64,000 nucleotides of DNA, from the NCBI RefSeq assembly GCF_010993985.1, contig NZ_WINH01000001.1:186001-250000 (forward strand). Direction: 5' to 3'. Position numbers and translations under genes: made by a program. This document shows positions 46,354-57,149 of this stretch, piece by piece (position 1 is the first letter of the stretch; every line of letters begins with the position of its first letter). Under the pieces are notes generated by a model, which worked only from the letters and a program-made list of their open reading frames with translations, had not been told where the DNA came from and did not search any database. The DNA comes from Paraferrimonas sp. SM1919 (GTDB lineage: Bacteria > Pseudomonadota > Gammaproteobacteria > Enterobacterales > Shewanellaceae).

Positions 46354-47595
46354 TTAGAAGCTAATAAACAAACCTGCAATAGTCGCACTCATTAGGTTCG
46401 ATAGCGTACCTGCAGCGACTGCTTTCATACCAAAGCGAGCGATATCACCACGGCGTGCTGGTGCTAAGTTACCTAAACCGCCAAGTAAGATAGCGATAGA
46501 TGATAGGTTAGCAAAACCACAAAGTGCAAAAGCAATGATCGCTTGGGTCTTCTTAGATAGTAATTCAGGGTTTTCAGCTAAGAAACCGATGTAAGAAGAA
46601 TAAGCAACAAACTCGTTAAGTACTAGTTTTTGGCCAATGAATGAACCAGCGTGGGTTGCTTCAGCCCATGGCACACCAATCAAGAATGCTAAAGGTGCGA
46701 ATACGTGACCAAGTAGGCCTTGTAAAGTGACACCTTCGAAACCGAAGAAACCACCAATACCACCTAAAATACCATTCACTAATGCAATCAAACCAATGAA
46801 AGCTAGTAGCATTGCACCAATGTTTAACGATAACTGAAGACCAGATGCTGCACCTTGAGCGGCTGCATCAATTACGTTAACAGGTTTTGCTTCTGCTTCC
46901 TCTTCACTTTCTTTTAGTTGCTCAATTGGCTTACCTGTTTCAGGCATGATGATTTTAGCAAAAAGAAGACCACCAGGTGCAGCCATAAATGACGCAGCAA
47001 TAAGGTATTCTAGCGGTACACCCATTGCAGCGTAACCAGCCAATACACCACCAGCAACAGAAGCTAAACCACCACACATAACGGCAAATAGCTCTGATTC
47101 AGTCATTTTAGCAACAAAAGGCTTAACAACTAATGGGGCCTCAGTTTGACCAACAAAGATATTAGCAGTCGCAGACATAGATTCCGCACGCGATGTACCA
47201 AGTACCTTTTGTAATGCACCACCTAGTACTTTAATAACAAATTGCATTACGCCTAAGTAGTAAAGTACAGAAATCAGTGCAGAGAAGAAAATTACCGTTG
47301 GTAGAACTTTTAGAGCGAAGATAAAACCAATACCTTCAACAGAAAAGTTCACTAAGTTACCGAATAGGAAACCAATGCCGTCATTACCATAATTAATAAC
47401 ATTTTGAACACCACCACTCATGGCGTTTAAAATATCGCGTCCCCAAGGAACGTACAGAATGAAAGCACCCAGAGCGAACTGGATAGCAAAAGCACCACCC
47501 ACAGTGCGGAAGTTAATAGCCTTGCGGTTATTTGACAGTAGTAGTGCGATACCCATAAGTACCAGCATTCCCACTAAACTCATGACGATTGACAT
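46354..47595 (-). CDS. nupC: Concentrative nucleoside transporter NupC
   Basis: Na+- or H+-coupled nucleoside importer of the CNT family, 413 residues, closely following the pattern of the structurally known Vibrio cholerae CNT. Nucleoside/cation-binding segments are intact: [17 protein letters not shown] (Gln/Glu), [32 protein letters not shown], and [18 protein letters not shown] (Asn/Ser). I start it at ATG 47595, one codon inside the TTG-initiated frame, with GAGG upstream. Two CRP-like boxes lie in its upstream gap, in keeping with carbon-catabolite control of nucleoside uptake. Confidence 0.95.
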   Translation of the reverse strand: MSIVMSLVGMLVLMGIALLLSNNRKAINFRTVGGAFAIQFALGAFILYVPWGRDILNAMSGGVQNVINYGNDGIGFLFGNLVNFSVEGIGFIFALKVLPTVIFFSALISVLYYLGVMQFVIKVLGGALQKVLGTSRAESMSATANIFVGQTEAPLVVKPFVAKMTESELFAVMCGGLASVAGGVLAGYAAMGVPLEYLIAASFMAAPGGLLFAKIIMPETGKPIEQLKESEEEAEAKPVNVIDAAAQGAASGLQLSLNIGAMLLAFIGLIALVNGILGGIGGFFGFEGVTLQGLLGHVFAPLAFLIGVPWAEATHAGSFIGQKLVLNEFVAYSSYIGFLAENPELLSKKTQAIIAFALCGFANLSSIAILLGGLGNLAPARRGDIARFGMKAVAAGTLSNLMSATIAGLFISF

Positions 47596-47642
47596 CAACC
47601 CAAACCTCGTTTTTTTAATGATGAGTATTTTTAAACACTGGC

Positions 47643-47648
47643 ATTATA
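47643..47648 (-). promoter_or_regulatory. -10 element of nupC
   Basis: TATAAT on the minus strand about 48 bp upstream of the ATG, with no good -35 at 17 bp, as expected for an activator-dependent promoter. Confidence 0.5.
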
Positions 47649-47707
47649 TTTCACTGAAATGAAAAGTCTGTTTTTGTTTGTGTTTTTATCCAAAAAACTT
47701 CATAAAA

Positions 47708-47754
47708 TGTTAGCCCCATCACATTGAAATAATCTCAAAATGACATAGATCACA
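47708..47754. promoter_or_regulatory. Two CRP-like sites upstream of nupC
   Basis: TGTTA-GCCCCA-TCACA (47708-47723) and AATGA-CATAGA-TCACA (47739-47754), each with one perfect half-site. Their centres are 31 bp apart, about three helical turns, so both would face the same side of the DNA. Confidence 0.6.
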
Positions 47755-47775
47755 CATTTCAATAACACCGCCAGA

Positions 47776-48513
47776 TTATAGCCTAAAAAACATACTGGCA
47801 TTAACGTTAAGTTGGGTTTTTAAATCCGCTGGCGATTGGTTAAGAATACGACTTATTTCTAGGAGAACTAAATCTAGAGCCCTTTGAATTTGTTGGATGC
47901 CAGTTCCATAGCGTTGATGTTTAAATGGTGCATCGGTTTCTAACAACACATTTTCAACACCAAGCAAAGCGATGACTTCGACTAACTTACTATTATCCCT
48001 CAATAGTGCAGGACCGATACCTAGATAGCCGCCGGCATCGACAACCTGCTGAGCTTGCTGCACATTGCCATAAAAGCCATGAACCACAAATCCAAGTTGA
48101 TATTGCTTAAGGACTTGCAATAATTCAGGTAACGCTTTCACACAATGAACAATAAGCGGTAATTGTCTTTGCTGGGCAAATTGACAGTGCCAGTGTAAAC
48201 ACTCTATCTGGATTTTTATATCAGGCCCATTTACTTTATCTACCCCTGTTTCTCCAATGGCAATAGGCTGATACATTTCCATTAGTTGCGCTATGCGTTT
48301 TAGCTGCGCTGGATGATCATTATCGATATACCAAGGATGCAAGCCTAAAGCGAAATGCTCAAGCTGGTGCTTATCAAGCAGCTGCTTAGAATGTTCTGGA
48401 CTGATCCCTGGCATAATCGCTAGGTCGACACCGCTTTGCGCAAGTGCGGCAATCACTTGCTCAATGGGTTGTTCCAATTCAAATAAATCTAAATGACAAT
48501 GAGTGTCAATCAT
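47776..48513 (-). CDS. TatD-family metal-dependent hydrolase/DNase
   Basis: A ~245-residue TIM-barrel hydrolase. The metal-binding N-terminus MIDTHCHLDL, IGETGVDK, the conserved IVHCVK-type His, VVHGFYGN and the C-terminal VLLETDAP are visible. The start at 48513 gives AGGT 7 nt upstream and begins with the family motif; an ATG two codons earlier is possible. Members of this subfamily (YjjV-like) act as 3'-5' DNases or D-aminoacyl-tRNA deacylases in other systems; the substrate is not settled. It lies downstream of the prfC terminator. Confidence 0.85.
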   Translation of the reverse strand: MIDTHCHLDLFELEQPIEQVIAALAQSGVDLAIMPGISPEHSKQLLDKHQLEHFALGLHPWYIDNDHPAQLKRIAQLMEMYQPIAIGETGVDKVNGPDIKIQIECLHWHCQFAQQRQLPLIVHCVKALPELLQVLKQYQLGFVVHGFYGNVQQAQQVVDAGGYLGIGPALLRDNSKLVEVIALLGVENVLLETDAPFKHQRYGTGIQQIQRALDLVLLEISRILNQSPADLKTQLNVNASMFFRL

Positions 48514-48562
48514 AAACATTACCTAACTAAAGATATGCCTTCACTTTAGCAAATTTGGCCTT

Positions 48563-48592
48563 AAAAAAAAGCGAGCTAATGTAGCTCGCTTT
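48563..48592 (-). terminator. Terminator of prfC
   Basis: AAAGCGAGCTA / TAGCTCGCTTT with a 3-nt loop followed by T8 on the minus strand. Confidence 0.9.
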
Positions 48593-48609
48593 ATCTTCAG
48601 TTGACCCTT

Positions 48610-50199
48610 CTAGTTTTCACGGGTCTGATTAAATTTGATATCTGGATGTCTTTCCATCGCCAAATTCAAGTTAACATAAGTCGGTGCAATGTAAGTAAGG
48701 TTATCTGCTCCATCAAGGGCTAAGTTAGCATGGGCCTTACGTTGAAACTCGTCCATTTTCTTAGCATCATCACAATATACCCAACGGGCTGTCGCTACAG
48801 AAATCGGCTCATATACCGCTTCGACTTTATATTCTGTTTTTAAACGATGTACGACCACATCAAACTGCAGCACACCAACCGCACCCACGATTAAATCATT
48901 ATTCATCAGTGGACGGAATACTTGCACAGCGCCTTCTTCTGAAAGTTGCACTAAGCCCTTTTGTAACTGCTTTTGTTTTAAAGGGTCTTTCAATCGAATG
49001 CGGCGAAACATTTCCGGAGCAAAGTTTGGAATACCACTGAATTTCAGCGCTTCACCTTGAGTAAAGGTATCACCAATCTGAATCGTACCGTGGTTATGTA
49101 AACCAATAATATCACCCGCAATCGCACTCTCAGCCGCACTTCGGTCTCCAGCCATAAAGGTTACTGCATCGGAAATACTGACGTCCTTACCTAGGCGCAC
49201 ATGGCGCATCTTCATGCCTTTAGTATATTCACCAGATACAATGCGCATAAATGCGATACGGTCACGGTGCTTAGGATCCATATTTGCTTGGATTTTGAAT
49301 ACAAATCCTGAGAACTTGTCATCTTGAGCCGTCACTTGACGCTCGTTGGTTTCACGAGGCATTGGCGCTGGAGCCCACTCGGTTAAACCGTCAAGCATAT
49401 GATCGACACCAAAATTACCCAGTGCGGTTCCAAAGAATACAGGGGTCAGCTTACCCTCAAGGAAAAGAGTCTTATCAAATTCATGGGAAGCGCCGACCAC
49501 CAGCTCTAACTCTTCACGAAGTTGCTGTGCTAAGTCTTCGCCAATTGCTGCATCAATTTCTGGATTATCAATGCCTTTAATCGCACGACGCTCTTGAATG
49601 GTAGAACCTTGGCCGGTTTGATAGAGCACCACTTCATCACTATGAAGTAAGTAAACTCCCTTAAATTCCTTACCACAACCAATTGGCCAAGAAACCGGAG
49701 CACAAGCAATGTTTAGCTCTTGCTCTACTTCATCAAGTAGTTCCATTGGATCACGGGTATCACGATCCAGTTTATTCATAAAAGTAACGATGGGGGTATC
49801 ACGCAAACGCGTTACTTCCATCAGTTTACGGGTTCTATCTTCTACACCCTTAGCCGCATCAATCACCATCAAACAAGAATCAACAGCGGTTAATGTACGG
49901 TAGGTATCTTCAGAAAAGTCTTCGTGTCCAGGGGTATCCAGTAGGTTTACCATACAGTCATTATAGGGAAACTGCATTACCGAAGTGGTCACCGAAATAC
50001 CACGTTCTTTTTCCATTTGCATCCAGTCAGATTTAGCGTGAGTACTAGAACCACGCCCTTTTACCGTTCCAGCACTTTGAATGGCGCGCCCGAATAACAA
50101 TACTTTTTCGGTAATGGTCGTTTTACCCGCATCAGGGTGAGAAATAATTGCGAAGGTTCGGCGCTGGGAAATCGCTTCTAAAGTGGCAGTATCTGACAT
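48610..50199 (-). CDS. prfC: Peptide chain release factor 3
   Basis: GTPase that removes RF1/RF2 from the ribosome after termination. 529 residues, equal to the usual RF3 length. G1 SHPDAGKTT (residues ~20-28), [15 protein letters not shown]3 [13 protein letters not shown]4 [11 protein letters not shown], then the elongation-factor-like domain 2 ([15 protein letters not shown]) and the C-terminal RF3-specific domain. ATG at 50199. Flanked by terminators on both sides, so expressed alone. Confidence 0.97.
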   Translation of the reverse strand: MSDTATLEAISQRRTFAIISHPDAGKTTITEKVLLFGRAIQSAGTVKGRGSSTHAKSDWMQMEKERGISVTTSVMQFPYNDCMVNLLDTPGHEDFSEDTYRTLTAVDSCLMVIDAAKGVEDRTRKLMEVTRLRDTPIVTFMNKLDRDTRDPMELLDEVEQELNIACAPVSWPIGCGKEFKGVYLLHSDEVVLYQTGQGSTIQERRAIKGIDNPEIDAAIGEDLAQQLREELELVVGASHEFDKTLFLEGKLTPVFFGTALGNFGVDHMLDGLTEWAPAPMPRETNERQVTAQDDKFSGFVFKIQANMDPKHRDRIAFMRIVSGEYTKGMKMRHVRLGKDVSISDAVTFMAGDRSAAESAIAGDIIGLHNHGTIQIGDTFTQGEALKFSGIPNFAPEMFRRIRLKDPLKQKQLQKGLVQLSEEGAVQVFRPLMNNDLIVGAVGVLQFDVVVHRLKTEYKVEAVYEPISVATARWVYCDDAKKMDEFQRKAHANLALDGADNLTYIAPTYVNLNLAMERHPDIKFNQTREN

Positions 50200-50283
50200 C
50201 GACTTTTATCTTCTTGGTAAATTTAGACTATTTGCCTGCAAGTATAGCTAACTTCTAACAGGCCAAATTTTAATGGGCGCTAT

Positions 50284-50335
50284 TGTCGCTTATTGTGGCG
50301 ACAGATACAATTAAGCGAGGTAAAAACCTCGCTTA
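50284..50335 (-). terminator. Paired hairpins after ugd
   Basis: AAGCGAGGT / ACCTCGCTT (50313-50334) and TGTCGC / GCGACA (50284-50303) follow the ugd stop on the minus strand. T tracts are short, so termination is plausible but not certain. Confidence 0.55.
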
Positions 50336-50357
50336 TTTCACTGATTAATATTGCCAG

Positions 50358-51524
50358 TTAATCTGAAGTGAAAAGATCCCTAGTATAAACCTTTTCTTTG
50401 ACATCATCGAGTTCTGGGCTAAGGCGATTAGAGATAATAACATCTGACAATTTCTTAAATTCCTCAAGATTGGTAATCACTCTAGAGTGAAAGAATTCAG
50501 ACTCAGTCAATACTGGCTCATACACGACGACTTCCACACCTTCAGCTTTGATGCGTTTCATGATCCCTTGAATACTGGATGCTCTGAAATTATCAGATCC
50601 CGTTTTCATGATCAGTCGGTAAACCCCAACAACTTCTGGCTTTTTAGCCAAAATAGACTCTGCAATAAAGTCCTTACGAGTGCGATTAGCTTGGACGATG
50701 GCATTAATCAAATTGTTTGGCACATCTTGATAGTTAGCCAATAGTTGTTTGGTGTCTTTTGGTAAACAGTAACCACCATAACCAAAAGATGGGTTGTTGT
50801 AATGTTTGCCAATTCGAGGATCTAAGCCAACACCTTCAATGATTTGACGACTATCGAGACCATGGGTTTCCGCATAGGTGTCTAACTCATTAAAGTAAGC
50901 AACCCGCATCGCAAGATAGGTATTAGCAAACAGCTTCACCGCTTCAGCTTCGGTTGAATCAGTAAACAACACATCAATATCTTGCTTAACCGCCCCTTGC
51001 TGCAATAAGTGCGCAAATACTTTAGCGCGCTCACTACGCTCACCAATGACGATTCTAGATGGATGCAAATTATCCTTCAAAGCACTGCCTTCACGAAGGA
51101 ATTCAGGAGAGAAAATAATATTGTCACATTTAAACTTGTCACGCACCGATTGAGTATAACCCACTGGCACAGTTGACTTAATGACCATTACCGCATCCGC
51201 GTTAATCGCTAGAACATCTTCAATTACCGCTTCTACTGATTTCGTATTAAAGTAGTTAGACTGGGGATCATAGTCCGTTGGGGTCGCAATAATAACGTAG
51301 TCAGCCCCTTTAAAAGCCTCTTCTTTGTTTAGCGTTGCTTTAAGGTTTAACGTTTTATTTTGCAGAAAATCTTCTATTTCAGCATCGACAATCGGTGAAT
51401 GTCCGGCATTGATTTGGGCGACCTTCTCTGGCAGCAAATCTAATGCAACCACTTGATTATGCTGTGCAAGTAAAACGGCATTGGATAGGCCTACATAGCC
51501 TGTACCCGCGACTGCTATTTTCAT
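50358..51524 (-). CDS. ugd: UDP-glucose 6-dehydrogenase
   Basis: NAD-dependent enzyme making UDP-glucuronate for capsule, LPS or exopolysaccharide. 388 residues, the Ugd length of enteric bacteria. Rossmann start [17 protein letters not shown], the hinge [22 protein letters not shown], and the active-site [15 protein letters not shown] with the catalytic Cys. It sits downstream of rfaH, whose product stimulates long polysaccharide operons, but is separated by ~106 bp with AT-rich promoter-like sequence. No other sugar-nucleotide gene is nearby. Confidence 0.95.
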   Translation of the reverse strand: MKIAVAGTGYVGLSNAVLLAQHNQVVALDLLPEKVAQINAGHSPIVDAEIEDFLQNKTLNLKATLNKEEAFKGADYVIIATPTDYDPQSNYFNTKSVEAVIEDVLAINADAVMVIKSTVPVGYTQSVRDKFKCDNIIFSPEFLREGSALKDNLHPSRIVIGERSERAKVFAHLLQQGAVKQDIDVLFTDSTEAEAVKLFANTYLAMRVAYFNELDTYAETHGLDSRQIIEGVGLDPRIGKHYNNPSFGYGGYCLPKDTKQLLANYQDVPNNLINAIVQANRTRKDFIAESILAKKPEVVGVYRLIMKTGSDNFRASSIQGIMKRIKAEGVEVVVYEPVLTESEFFHSRVITNLEEFKKLSDVIISNRLSPELDDVKEKVYTRDLFTSD

Positions 51525-51630
51525 TTCGATTCCAATATTGATAAGGTTTTAATCCGCATTAGTACCATATAAAGTTTATACTATTATGAAATTTAGACAC
51601 TTTTTTAGAAAAAGTTGAAAGACGTCAAAA

Positions 51631-52128
51631 TTATTTGGATATCAGTTGCTTTTTAGATACTTCTAGACTTTGAGTCTTGCCGAGCATATTTAATAAAATA
51701 ATCGCTCGATCTTCACCTTTGGAAGATTGAAATACCGCTTCTAGATAGGCGAAAGGACCTTCAGTAAGCATCACTTTTTCACCCTGAGCAAACTTTTCCA
51801 GCTCGATAGGAGTATTTTGCTGCTGCGATAATCTCTGTTTTAAATGCTCAATTAATTCATCAGCGACCAACTGCAGTCGTGATCCATAACTAACGGTTTT
51901 AACAACCCCTCGAGTCGCATTAATCGTCGCAACAGAAAACAAGCTAGAATCAAATCTTACAAAAATATAGCTCGTGAACAAAGGCTCATTAACTTGAGTT
52001 TTTTTACCTTTAACAGTTTTCGTCTTTTCAATAACAGGTAAGTAAACCTCAAGTTGCTGTCTTTCAAGATTGACTTTAGCTCGCTCTTCTTCTTTGGGTT
52101 TGGTATAGACTAAATGCCAAGCTTCCAA
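51631..52128 (-). CDS. rfaH: Transcription antiterminator RfaH
   Basis: NusG paralogue recruited at ops sites to suppress Rho termination and couple translation in long polysaccharide or toxin operons. 165 residues from a TTG at 52128, chosen because TAGGAG lies 7 nt upstream and the next residues EAWHLVYTKP match the RfaH/NusG start; the longer TTG frame places that ribosome site inside the gene. The NGN domain includes LFTSYIFVRFD and INATRGVVKTVSYG; the C-terminal KOW region includes KVMLTEGPFAYLEAVF. Directly downstream of nlpI (24 nt), probably co-transcribed. The ops recognition element is not found in front of ugd. Confidence 0.92.
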   Translation of the reverse strand: MEAWHLVYTKPKEEERAKVNLERQQLEVYLPVIEKTKTVKGKKTQVNEPLFTSYIFVRFDSSLFSVATINATRGVVKTVSYGSRLQLVADELIEHLKQRLSQQQNTPIELEKFAQGEKVMLTEGPFAYLEAVFQSSKGEDRAIILLNMLGKTQSLEVSKKQLISK

Positions 52129-52152
52129 AATAATACTCCTACTGAACAATCG

Positions 52153-53016
52153 CTACGCTGACGGCGAAGATGCATCTTGTTGCTGCAGCTCTAATTGAGC
52201 ATAACGATATTCTACAAAATCATAAACCGCAGTATTAAGTGTTTTTTTGAAGTACTTTTGAGCTAACGCAAGGTCGCCATCAATCTTGGCTTTTTGGCCT
52301 AAATAAAAATAAGCTTCACAAGCCCTTTGCTGCAACTGATTTGGTTGATTTAAGCCTTTTTTGGCAATGACAAATAATTGCTGTTCAGAAATATTGCCAG
52401 CGATTGCCGCAATTAACGCTTGCTCCCAGCTATTGAGGACTTGAGTTTTTCTCTGTAGTAATCGCTGCTTAGCCATTTTAGGCTGAACTTTAGCTTCATT
52501 GATGTAAGCCCATAATGACCTAAAACCATCTTCCGGTTTTATACTCCAAAAAAGTTCAAAATCTTCTGCAGCAATCTCATGACGACTCGCATAATAAAGG
52601 GCGATACCGCGGTTTAACAGTGCATAATCATATTTTGGTGCTAACGCCAGCACCATATCAAAACTGTCAAAAGCAAGGCTATACTCTTGCATTAACGTTT
52701 GGTAAATACCTAGATAATTGTACACATCAGCAAAATCAGGACGTAATTTAAGCGCATGCATAAAGTCTAGTCGAGCTAAAGTAACTAACCCTAGTTGATC
52801 ATAGATCTTGCCCCGCTCATAAATAAAGCTCAGTCTTTGATGCTCAGATAAGTCTTCCTGATTGAGCAATTCATTAAGTTTGGCAATGTTTAATTCAAGG
52901 CGATAGTCCCTTTGCGCAGGCGTAATCAGTTCAGCATCAGTCTGTTGCTGGGGCAATGCTGCACACCCTGAGAGTGTTAAGGCAACCACCCCCCCTATTA
53001 ACGACTTTTTAATCAT
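52153..53016 (-). CDS. nlpI: Outer-membrane lipoprotein NlpI
   Basis: TPR lipoprotein that binds peptidoglycan endopeptidases and the Prc protease. 287 residues with signal and lipobox LSGC (Cys18). The following Ala and absence of Asp at +2 agree with outer-membrane sorting. Several tetratricopeptide repeats are visible, including FIYERGKIYDQLGLVTLARLDF and DVYNYLGIYQTLMQEYSLAFDSF. It lies after pnp, the same place as in E. coli, though a terminator separates the two here. Confidence 0.93.
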   Translation of the reverse strand: MIKKSLIGGVVALTLSGCAALPQQQTDAELITPAQRDYRLELNIAKLNELLNQEDLSEHQRLSFIYERGKIYDQLGLVTLARLDFMHALKLRPDFADVYNYLGIYQTLMQEYSLAFDSFDMVLALAPKYDYALLNRGIALYYASRHEIAAEDFELFWSIKPEDGFRSLWAYINEAKVQPKMAKQRLLQRKTQVLNSWEQALIAAIAGNISEQQLFVIAKKGLNQPNQLQQRACEAYFYLGQKAKIDGDLALAQKYFKKTLNTAVYDFVEYRYAQLELQQQDASSPSA

Positions 53017-53056
53017 GGCTTTTATGCAATTCCTTATAACTTAGAATCTCATCATA

Positions 53057-53087
53057 ACAAAAAGGGAAGCCCTTAGGCTTCCCTTTT
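53057..53087 (-). terminator. Terminator between pnp and nlpI
   Basis: Perfect 12-bp stem AAAAGGGAAGCC / GGCTTCCCTTTT, 4-nt loop, followed by T on the minus strand. Confidence 0.9.
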
Positions 53088-53105
53088 ATCATCAATTAAT
53101 TAAGT

Positions 53106-55202
53106 TTATTCTGCTTTAGGGGCAGCATTCACTTCTTTCATCGATAGGCGAACTCGACCTTGACGGTCAACTTCCATTACCTTAACTTCAACTTCTTGGC
53201 CTTCAGTTAGGTGATCACTTACATTCGCTACTCGCTCTTCAGAAATTTGCGAAATATGAACCAGACCATCTTTACCAGGTAAAATGTTTACAAACGCACC
53301 AAAGTCTACGATACGATTTACTTTACCTTTGTAGATTTTACCCACTTCAACTTCTGCGGTAATGGCTTCAATCTTAGCAATCGCCAGTTTAGCTGCATCA
53401 CCATCAGTAGAAGCAATCTTAACGGTACCGTCATCTTCGATTTCGATAGTTGTACCCGTCTCTTCAGTTAGAGCGCGAATGTTAGCACCACCTTTACCGA
53501 TAACATCACGGATCTTATCAGGAGAAATCTTGATAGTAGTGATACGTGGAGCATGATCAGAAAGTTCAGTACGAGCACCAGCAATAGCACTGTCCATCAC
53601 ACCTAAGATATGAGTACGCGCACCATATGCTTGCTTAAGAGCGATCTGCATAATCTCTTGGGTAATGCCTTCGATCTTAATATCCATCTGTAACGCAGTG
53701 ATACCTTCGCTAGTACCAGCTACTTTAAAGTCCATATCACCTAGGTGATCTTCATCACCAAGAATGTCTGAAAGAACCACGAAATCATCGCCTTCTTTAA
53801 CCAGACCCATAGCAATACCCGCTACAGAAGCTTTAATTGGAACACCGGCATCCATAAGTGCTAGTGAAGAACCACAAACAGAAGCCATTGAGCTTGAGCC
53901 GTTTGATTCAGTAATTTCTGAAACTAAACGAATCGTGTATGGGAATTCTTCAATCGAAGGCATAACCGCTTGGATACCACGCTTAGCAAGGCGACCATGA
54001 CCAATTTCACGACGCTTTGGCGACCCGATCATACCCGTTTCACCCACACAGAATGGCGGGAAGTTGTAGTGCAGCATAAAGCGGCTAGTTTGAGTACCAG
54101 TGATACGGTCAATCATCTGAGCATCACGCTCTGTACCTAATGTAGCCGTCACTAACGCCTGAGTTTCACCACGGGTAAATAGTGCAGAACCGTGAGTACG
54201 TGGTAGTACACCGGCCAGTACACTTAGGCCACGAACCATTTCTGGATTACGACCATCAATACGTGGTTCACCAGCAACAACACGTCTGCGTACAACTTGC
54301 TTCTCTAGAGAGCCAAGCGCACCTTGAACTTCTTGCACATCGATATCAGCGTTTTCAGCAACAAGCGTAGCGATTGCCGCGTCTTTAACGGCATCAACCG
54401 CTTCTTTACGCTCAGTCTTAGTCGTAATGCGGTAAGCATCAGATAGACCTTGCTCAGCTAGAGCTTTAACTTTATCGGCTAACTCAACGTTCTTAACTGG
54501 CGCACTCCAGTTCCAAGTAGGCTTGCCAGCTTCTGCTTTAAATTCTTCGATTGCCTTGATTACGGTACGGCTTTGCTCGTGACCGAACATAACACCGCCT
54601 AGCATGATTTCTTCAGATAGCACTTCTGCTTCTGATTCAACCATAAGTACGGCTGAGTCAGTACCAGCAACGACTAGGTCTAATTTACTTTCAGCTAAGG
54701 CCGCTTCTTCAGGGTTTAGTACATACTCACCATTGATGTAACCAACACGAGCAGAACCTACTGGACCATTAAATGGAATACCAGAAATAGCCAGAGCTGC
54801 TGAAGTACCGATTAAAGAGATGATGTCTGGTTGAATTTCTGGATCGATTGAAACAACCTGAATAACCACTTGCACTTCGTTTTTGAAGCCATCAGGGAAT
54901 AATGGACGAATTGGACGGTCGATTAGGCGAGCAATTAGAGTTTCTTCTTCACCCGGACGTCCTTCACGCTTAAAAAAGCCACCAGGGATTTTACCTGCTG
55001 CGTAAGCTTTTTCTTGATAATTGACGGTTAACGGGAAAAAGTCCCGACCTGGTTCAGCGTCTTTTTTACCAACTACTGTCACTAATACTGTGGTATCGCC
55101 CATAGAAGCAAGAACTGCAGCGTCTGCTTGACGTGCCATAACACCAGTTTCTAGAGTGACCGTATGTTGTCCGTATTCAAAGCTTTTTACAATTGGATTC
55201 AC
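53106..55202 (-). CDS. pnp: Polyribonucleotide nucleotidyltransferase (PNPase)
   Basis: Phosphorolytic 3'-5' exoribonuclease of the RNA degradosome. 698 residues: two RNase-PH domains (the second with the catalytic-site segment [18 protein letters not shown]), a KH domain ([20 protein letters not shown], residues ~555-575) and an S1 domain ([26 protein letters not shown], residues ~622-647). GTG start with AAGGAA upstream. The rpsO-pnp gap (~180 bp) carries a terminator and a TATACT -10-like sequence near 55247, so pnp has its own promoter, as in E. coli. Confidence 0.97.
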   Translation of the reverse strand: MNPIVKSFEYGQHTVTLETGVMARQADAAVLASMGDTTVLVTVVGKKDAEPGRDFFPLTVNYQEKAYAAGKIPGGFFKREGRPGEEETLIARLIDRPIRPLFPDGFKNEVQVVIQVVSIDPEIQPDIISLIGTSAALAISGIPFNGPVGSARVGYINGEYVLNPEEAALAESKLDLVVAGTDSAVLMVESEAEVLSEEIMLGGVMFGHEQSRTVIKAIEEFKAEAGKPTWNWSAPVKNVELADKVKALAEQGLSDAYRITTKTERKEAVDAVKDAAIATLVAENADIDVQEVQGALGSLEKQVVRRRVVAGEPRIDGRNPEMVRGLSVLAGVLPRTHGSALFTRGETQALVTATLGTERDAQMIDRITGTQTSRFMLHYNFPPFCVGETGMIGSPKRREIGHGRLAKRGIQAVMPSIEEFPYTIRLVSEITESNGSSSMASVCGSSLALMDAGVPIKASVAGIAMGLVKEGDDFVVLSDILGDEDHLGDMDFKVAGTSEGITALQMDIKIEGITQEIMQIALKQAYGARTHILGVMDSAIAGARTELSDHAPRITTIKISPDKIRDVIGKGGANIRALTEETGTTIEIEDDGTVKIASTDGDAAKLAIAKIEAITAEVEVGKIYKGKVNRIVDFGAFVNILPGKDGLVHISQISEERVANVSDHLTEGQEVEVKVMEVDRQGRVRLSMKEVNAAPKAE

Positions 55203-55334
55203 TTGACCAATTCCTTTCTTTCATTCAATAGATATTTTTTCGCAGTTAGTATACTGCAAATTAAATTCAAAGATAGGAAAAGCTAACTATTTAAGCAATG
55301 AAGTTCTGATTTTATAAAGAAATAATTAATAGAA

Positions 55335-55366
55335 AGTAAAAAAAAGGTGCCAAAGGCACCTTTTTC
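55335..55366 (-). terminator. Terminator of rpsO
   Basis: AAAAAGGTGCC / GGCACCTTTTT around AAA, with T8 downstream on the minus strand. Confidence 0.92.
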
Positions 55367-55381
55367 CATCTAAAAGCTGTA

Positions 55382-55651
55382 TTAGCGACGTAGGCCAAGC
55401 TTTTGGATTAGAGCTGTGTAACGCTCAACATCTTTGCGCTTTAGGTAATCTAGAAGCTTACGACGGCTAGATACCATGCGTAGAAGACCACGACGAGAGT
55501 GGAAATCATGGATGTGGGTCTTGAAGTGACCTTGCAAGTGGTTGATCTGTGCAGTTAGAAGTGCAACTTGAACTTCTGGAGAACCAGAATCGTTGTCGCC
55601 GCGACCGAAATCAGCTAGGATCTGCTCTTTTGCTTGCTTACTTAGTGACAT
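55382..55651 (-). CDS. rpsO: 30S ribosomal protein S15
   Basis: 89 residues from the ATG at 55651, which has GGAGTAATATT upstream; the longer frame adds 16 residues with no family match. [66 protein letters not shown] are standard S15. S15 binds 16S rRNA early in 30S assembly. A stem-loop upstream of the start may mediate autoregulation. Confidence 0.98.
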   Translation of the reverse strand: MSLSKQAKEQILADFGRGDNDSGSPEVQVALLTAQINHLQGHFKTHIHDFHSRRGLLRMVSSRRKLLDYLKRKDVERYTALIQKLGLRR

Positions 55652-55718
55652 AATATTACTCCAAATACAGTAGTAGTTTAAAACACCTAGGCCGATCACT
55701 AATTCAGCGCTAGGAAAG

Positions 55719-55746
55719 CGGGCGACATAGTAACGACTAACGCCCG
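55719..55746 (-). promoter_or_regulatory. Stem-loop in the truB-rpsO gap; candidate S15 autoregulatory or terminator structure
   Basis: CGGGCG / CGCCCG with an inner TAGT/ACTA stem, 68-95 nt upstream of the rpsO ATG. No T tract follows on the minus strand, so it is more likely a leader structure than a terminator. In E. coli, S15 binds its own mRNA leader. Confidence 0.45.
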
Positions 55747-55757
55747 TAATTACAAGT

Positions 55758-56696
55758 TTATTTCAAATTAACGAGACGTTTAGGGGCAACTAAACCATCT
55801 TCGTCGATTTCACCTAAACCAATAAACTGTTGTTGCTCACCTAAAGTCAGACGAACTAAGCCCTCTGCTGGCACACCCGATAGTTGCACCGGCTGACCAT
55901 GCATAATGTAAGAAGCCATCGTTTCGTCTAAGTTTACCGCTTCAAAGTGAGCGATAGCGGTATCCATAGGTAATAGCAGTGGATCAAGGCGCTCGCTTGG
56001 GGTGACCTCGTCAGCTAGGGCATCTTCTAGGATTTTATCCAATTGCTCTAGGGTCACCATACGCTCGTAAGGGTAACCTGATACGCCGGTACGACGTAAT
56101 TGACTTACAAAGGCACCACAGCCAAGTAGCTCACCTAAATCATCAACGATAGTACGAATGTAAGTACCCTTAGAGCAATGTACTTCCATCTCTACTTCAT
56201 CACCGTTGAAGCTTAAGATATTGATCTCAAAAACGGTAATAGGACGCGCTTCACGAGGCACTTCAATACCTTGGCGAGCATATTTATATAAAGGCTCGCC
56301 TTTATATTTTAACGCCGAGTACATTGAAGGTACCTGCATGGTATCGCCTTCAAAACTGGCTACAGCTTTAGCCAGTTGCTCAGCTGTTACGTTTACTTCA
56401 CGCTCACTCACAACTTCGCCATCGGCATCAGATGTGGTGGTACGAATGCCTAACTTAGCGGTAACTTCGTAACGCTTATCAGCATCAAGTAAGAACTGAG
56501 AGAACTTAGTGGCTTCACCTAAACAAATAGGCAGCATCCCGGTTGCTAAAGGATCTAGGGCACCAGTGTGACCCGCTTTAGCTGCGTTATAGATACGCTT
56601 AACACGTTGTAAGGCTTCGTTAGAAGATAAACCTATTGGCTTATCCAGTAGTACAATGCCATCGACCATGCGGCCTTTAAAGCGGCGTCGTCCCAT
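55758..56696 (-). CDS. truB: tRNA pseudouridine(55) synthase TruB
   Basis: Makes the universal pseudouridine 55 in the tRNA T-loop. 312 residues. [23 protein letters not shown], the catalytic region [16 protein letters not shown] (Asp), [13 protein letters not shown], and the C-terminal PUA-like part with [10 protein letters not shown]. It starts 2 nt after the rbfA stop. Confidence 0.97.
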   Translation of the reverse strand: MGRRRFKGRMVDGIVLLDKPIGLSSNEALQRVKRIYNAAKAGHTGALDPLATGMLPICLGEATKFSQFLLDADKRYEVTAKLGIRTTTSDADGEVVSEREVNVTAEQLAKAVASFEGDTMQVPSMYSALKYKGEPLYKYARQGIEVPREARPITVFEINILSFNGDEVEMEVHCSKGTYIRTIVDDLGELLGCGAFVSQLRRTGVSGYPYERMVTLEQLDKILEDALADEVTPSERLDPLLLPMDTAIAHFEAVNLDETMASYIMHGQPVQLSGVPAEGLVRLTLGEQQQFIGLGEIDEDGLVAPKRLVNLK

Positions 56697-56698
56697 TG

Positions 56699-57109
56699 TT
56701 ACTCTTCCTCTTGGGCAGCAGCTTCATTGCTACCAAATTTTTGTTGGCGCTTTTCATCTTCTTTAATTGCATTGGTCACCATGTTAGCCATGTGAATACC
56801 ATTAATTAAAGATTGATCGTAAACGAAGCGCAGTTCAGGCACGACACGCATTTTGATGCGGCTCGCAATCAACTTGCGTACATAACCTGATGCCTTTTTA
56901 AGGGCACTAACTTGTTCTTCAATACGCTCTGGGTTTTCGTCAAAAAAAGTAACGTAAACTTTAGCGTAGGATAGGTCCCGAGATACCTCAACAGAGTTGA
57001 CGGTTACCATGCCAAGACGTGGATCTTTGATTTCCCTTTGAATGATCAACGCCAGCTCTTTTTGCATCTGTTGACCCACTCGCTGGGTACGACTAAATTC
57101 TTTTGCCAT
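56699..57109 (-). CDS. rbfA: 30S ribosome-binding factor A
   Basis: KH-like cold-shock ribosome-maturation factor of 136 residues. [53 protein letters not shown] matches RbfA; the C-terminal tail is acidic and poorly conserved, as in other members. It lies between infB and truB in the usual order. Confidence 0.96.
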   Translation of the reverse strand: MAKEFSRTQRVGQQMQKELALIIQREIKDPRLGMVTVNSVEVSRDLSYAKVYVTFFDENPERIEEQVSALKKASGYVRKLIASRIKMRVVPELRFVYDQSLINGIHMANMVTNAIKEDEKRQQKFGSNEAAAQEEE

Positions 57110-57120
57110 TATAAAACCTT

Positions 57121-57142
57121 AAAGGGCGGCTAACGCCGCCCT
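57121..57142 (-). terminator. GC-rich hairpin between infB and rbfA
   Basis: GGGCGGC / GCCGCCC with a 4-nt loop and only TTT after it; probably a mild attenuator or processing site rather than a full terminator. Confidence 0.5.
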
Positions 57143-57149
57143 ATCAATA

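Noticed and set aside
51525..51630. Possible ops element for RfaH in front of ugd
   Set aside because: No sequence resembling GGCGGTAGCGTG was found on the relevant strand.
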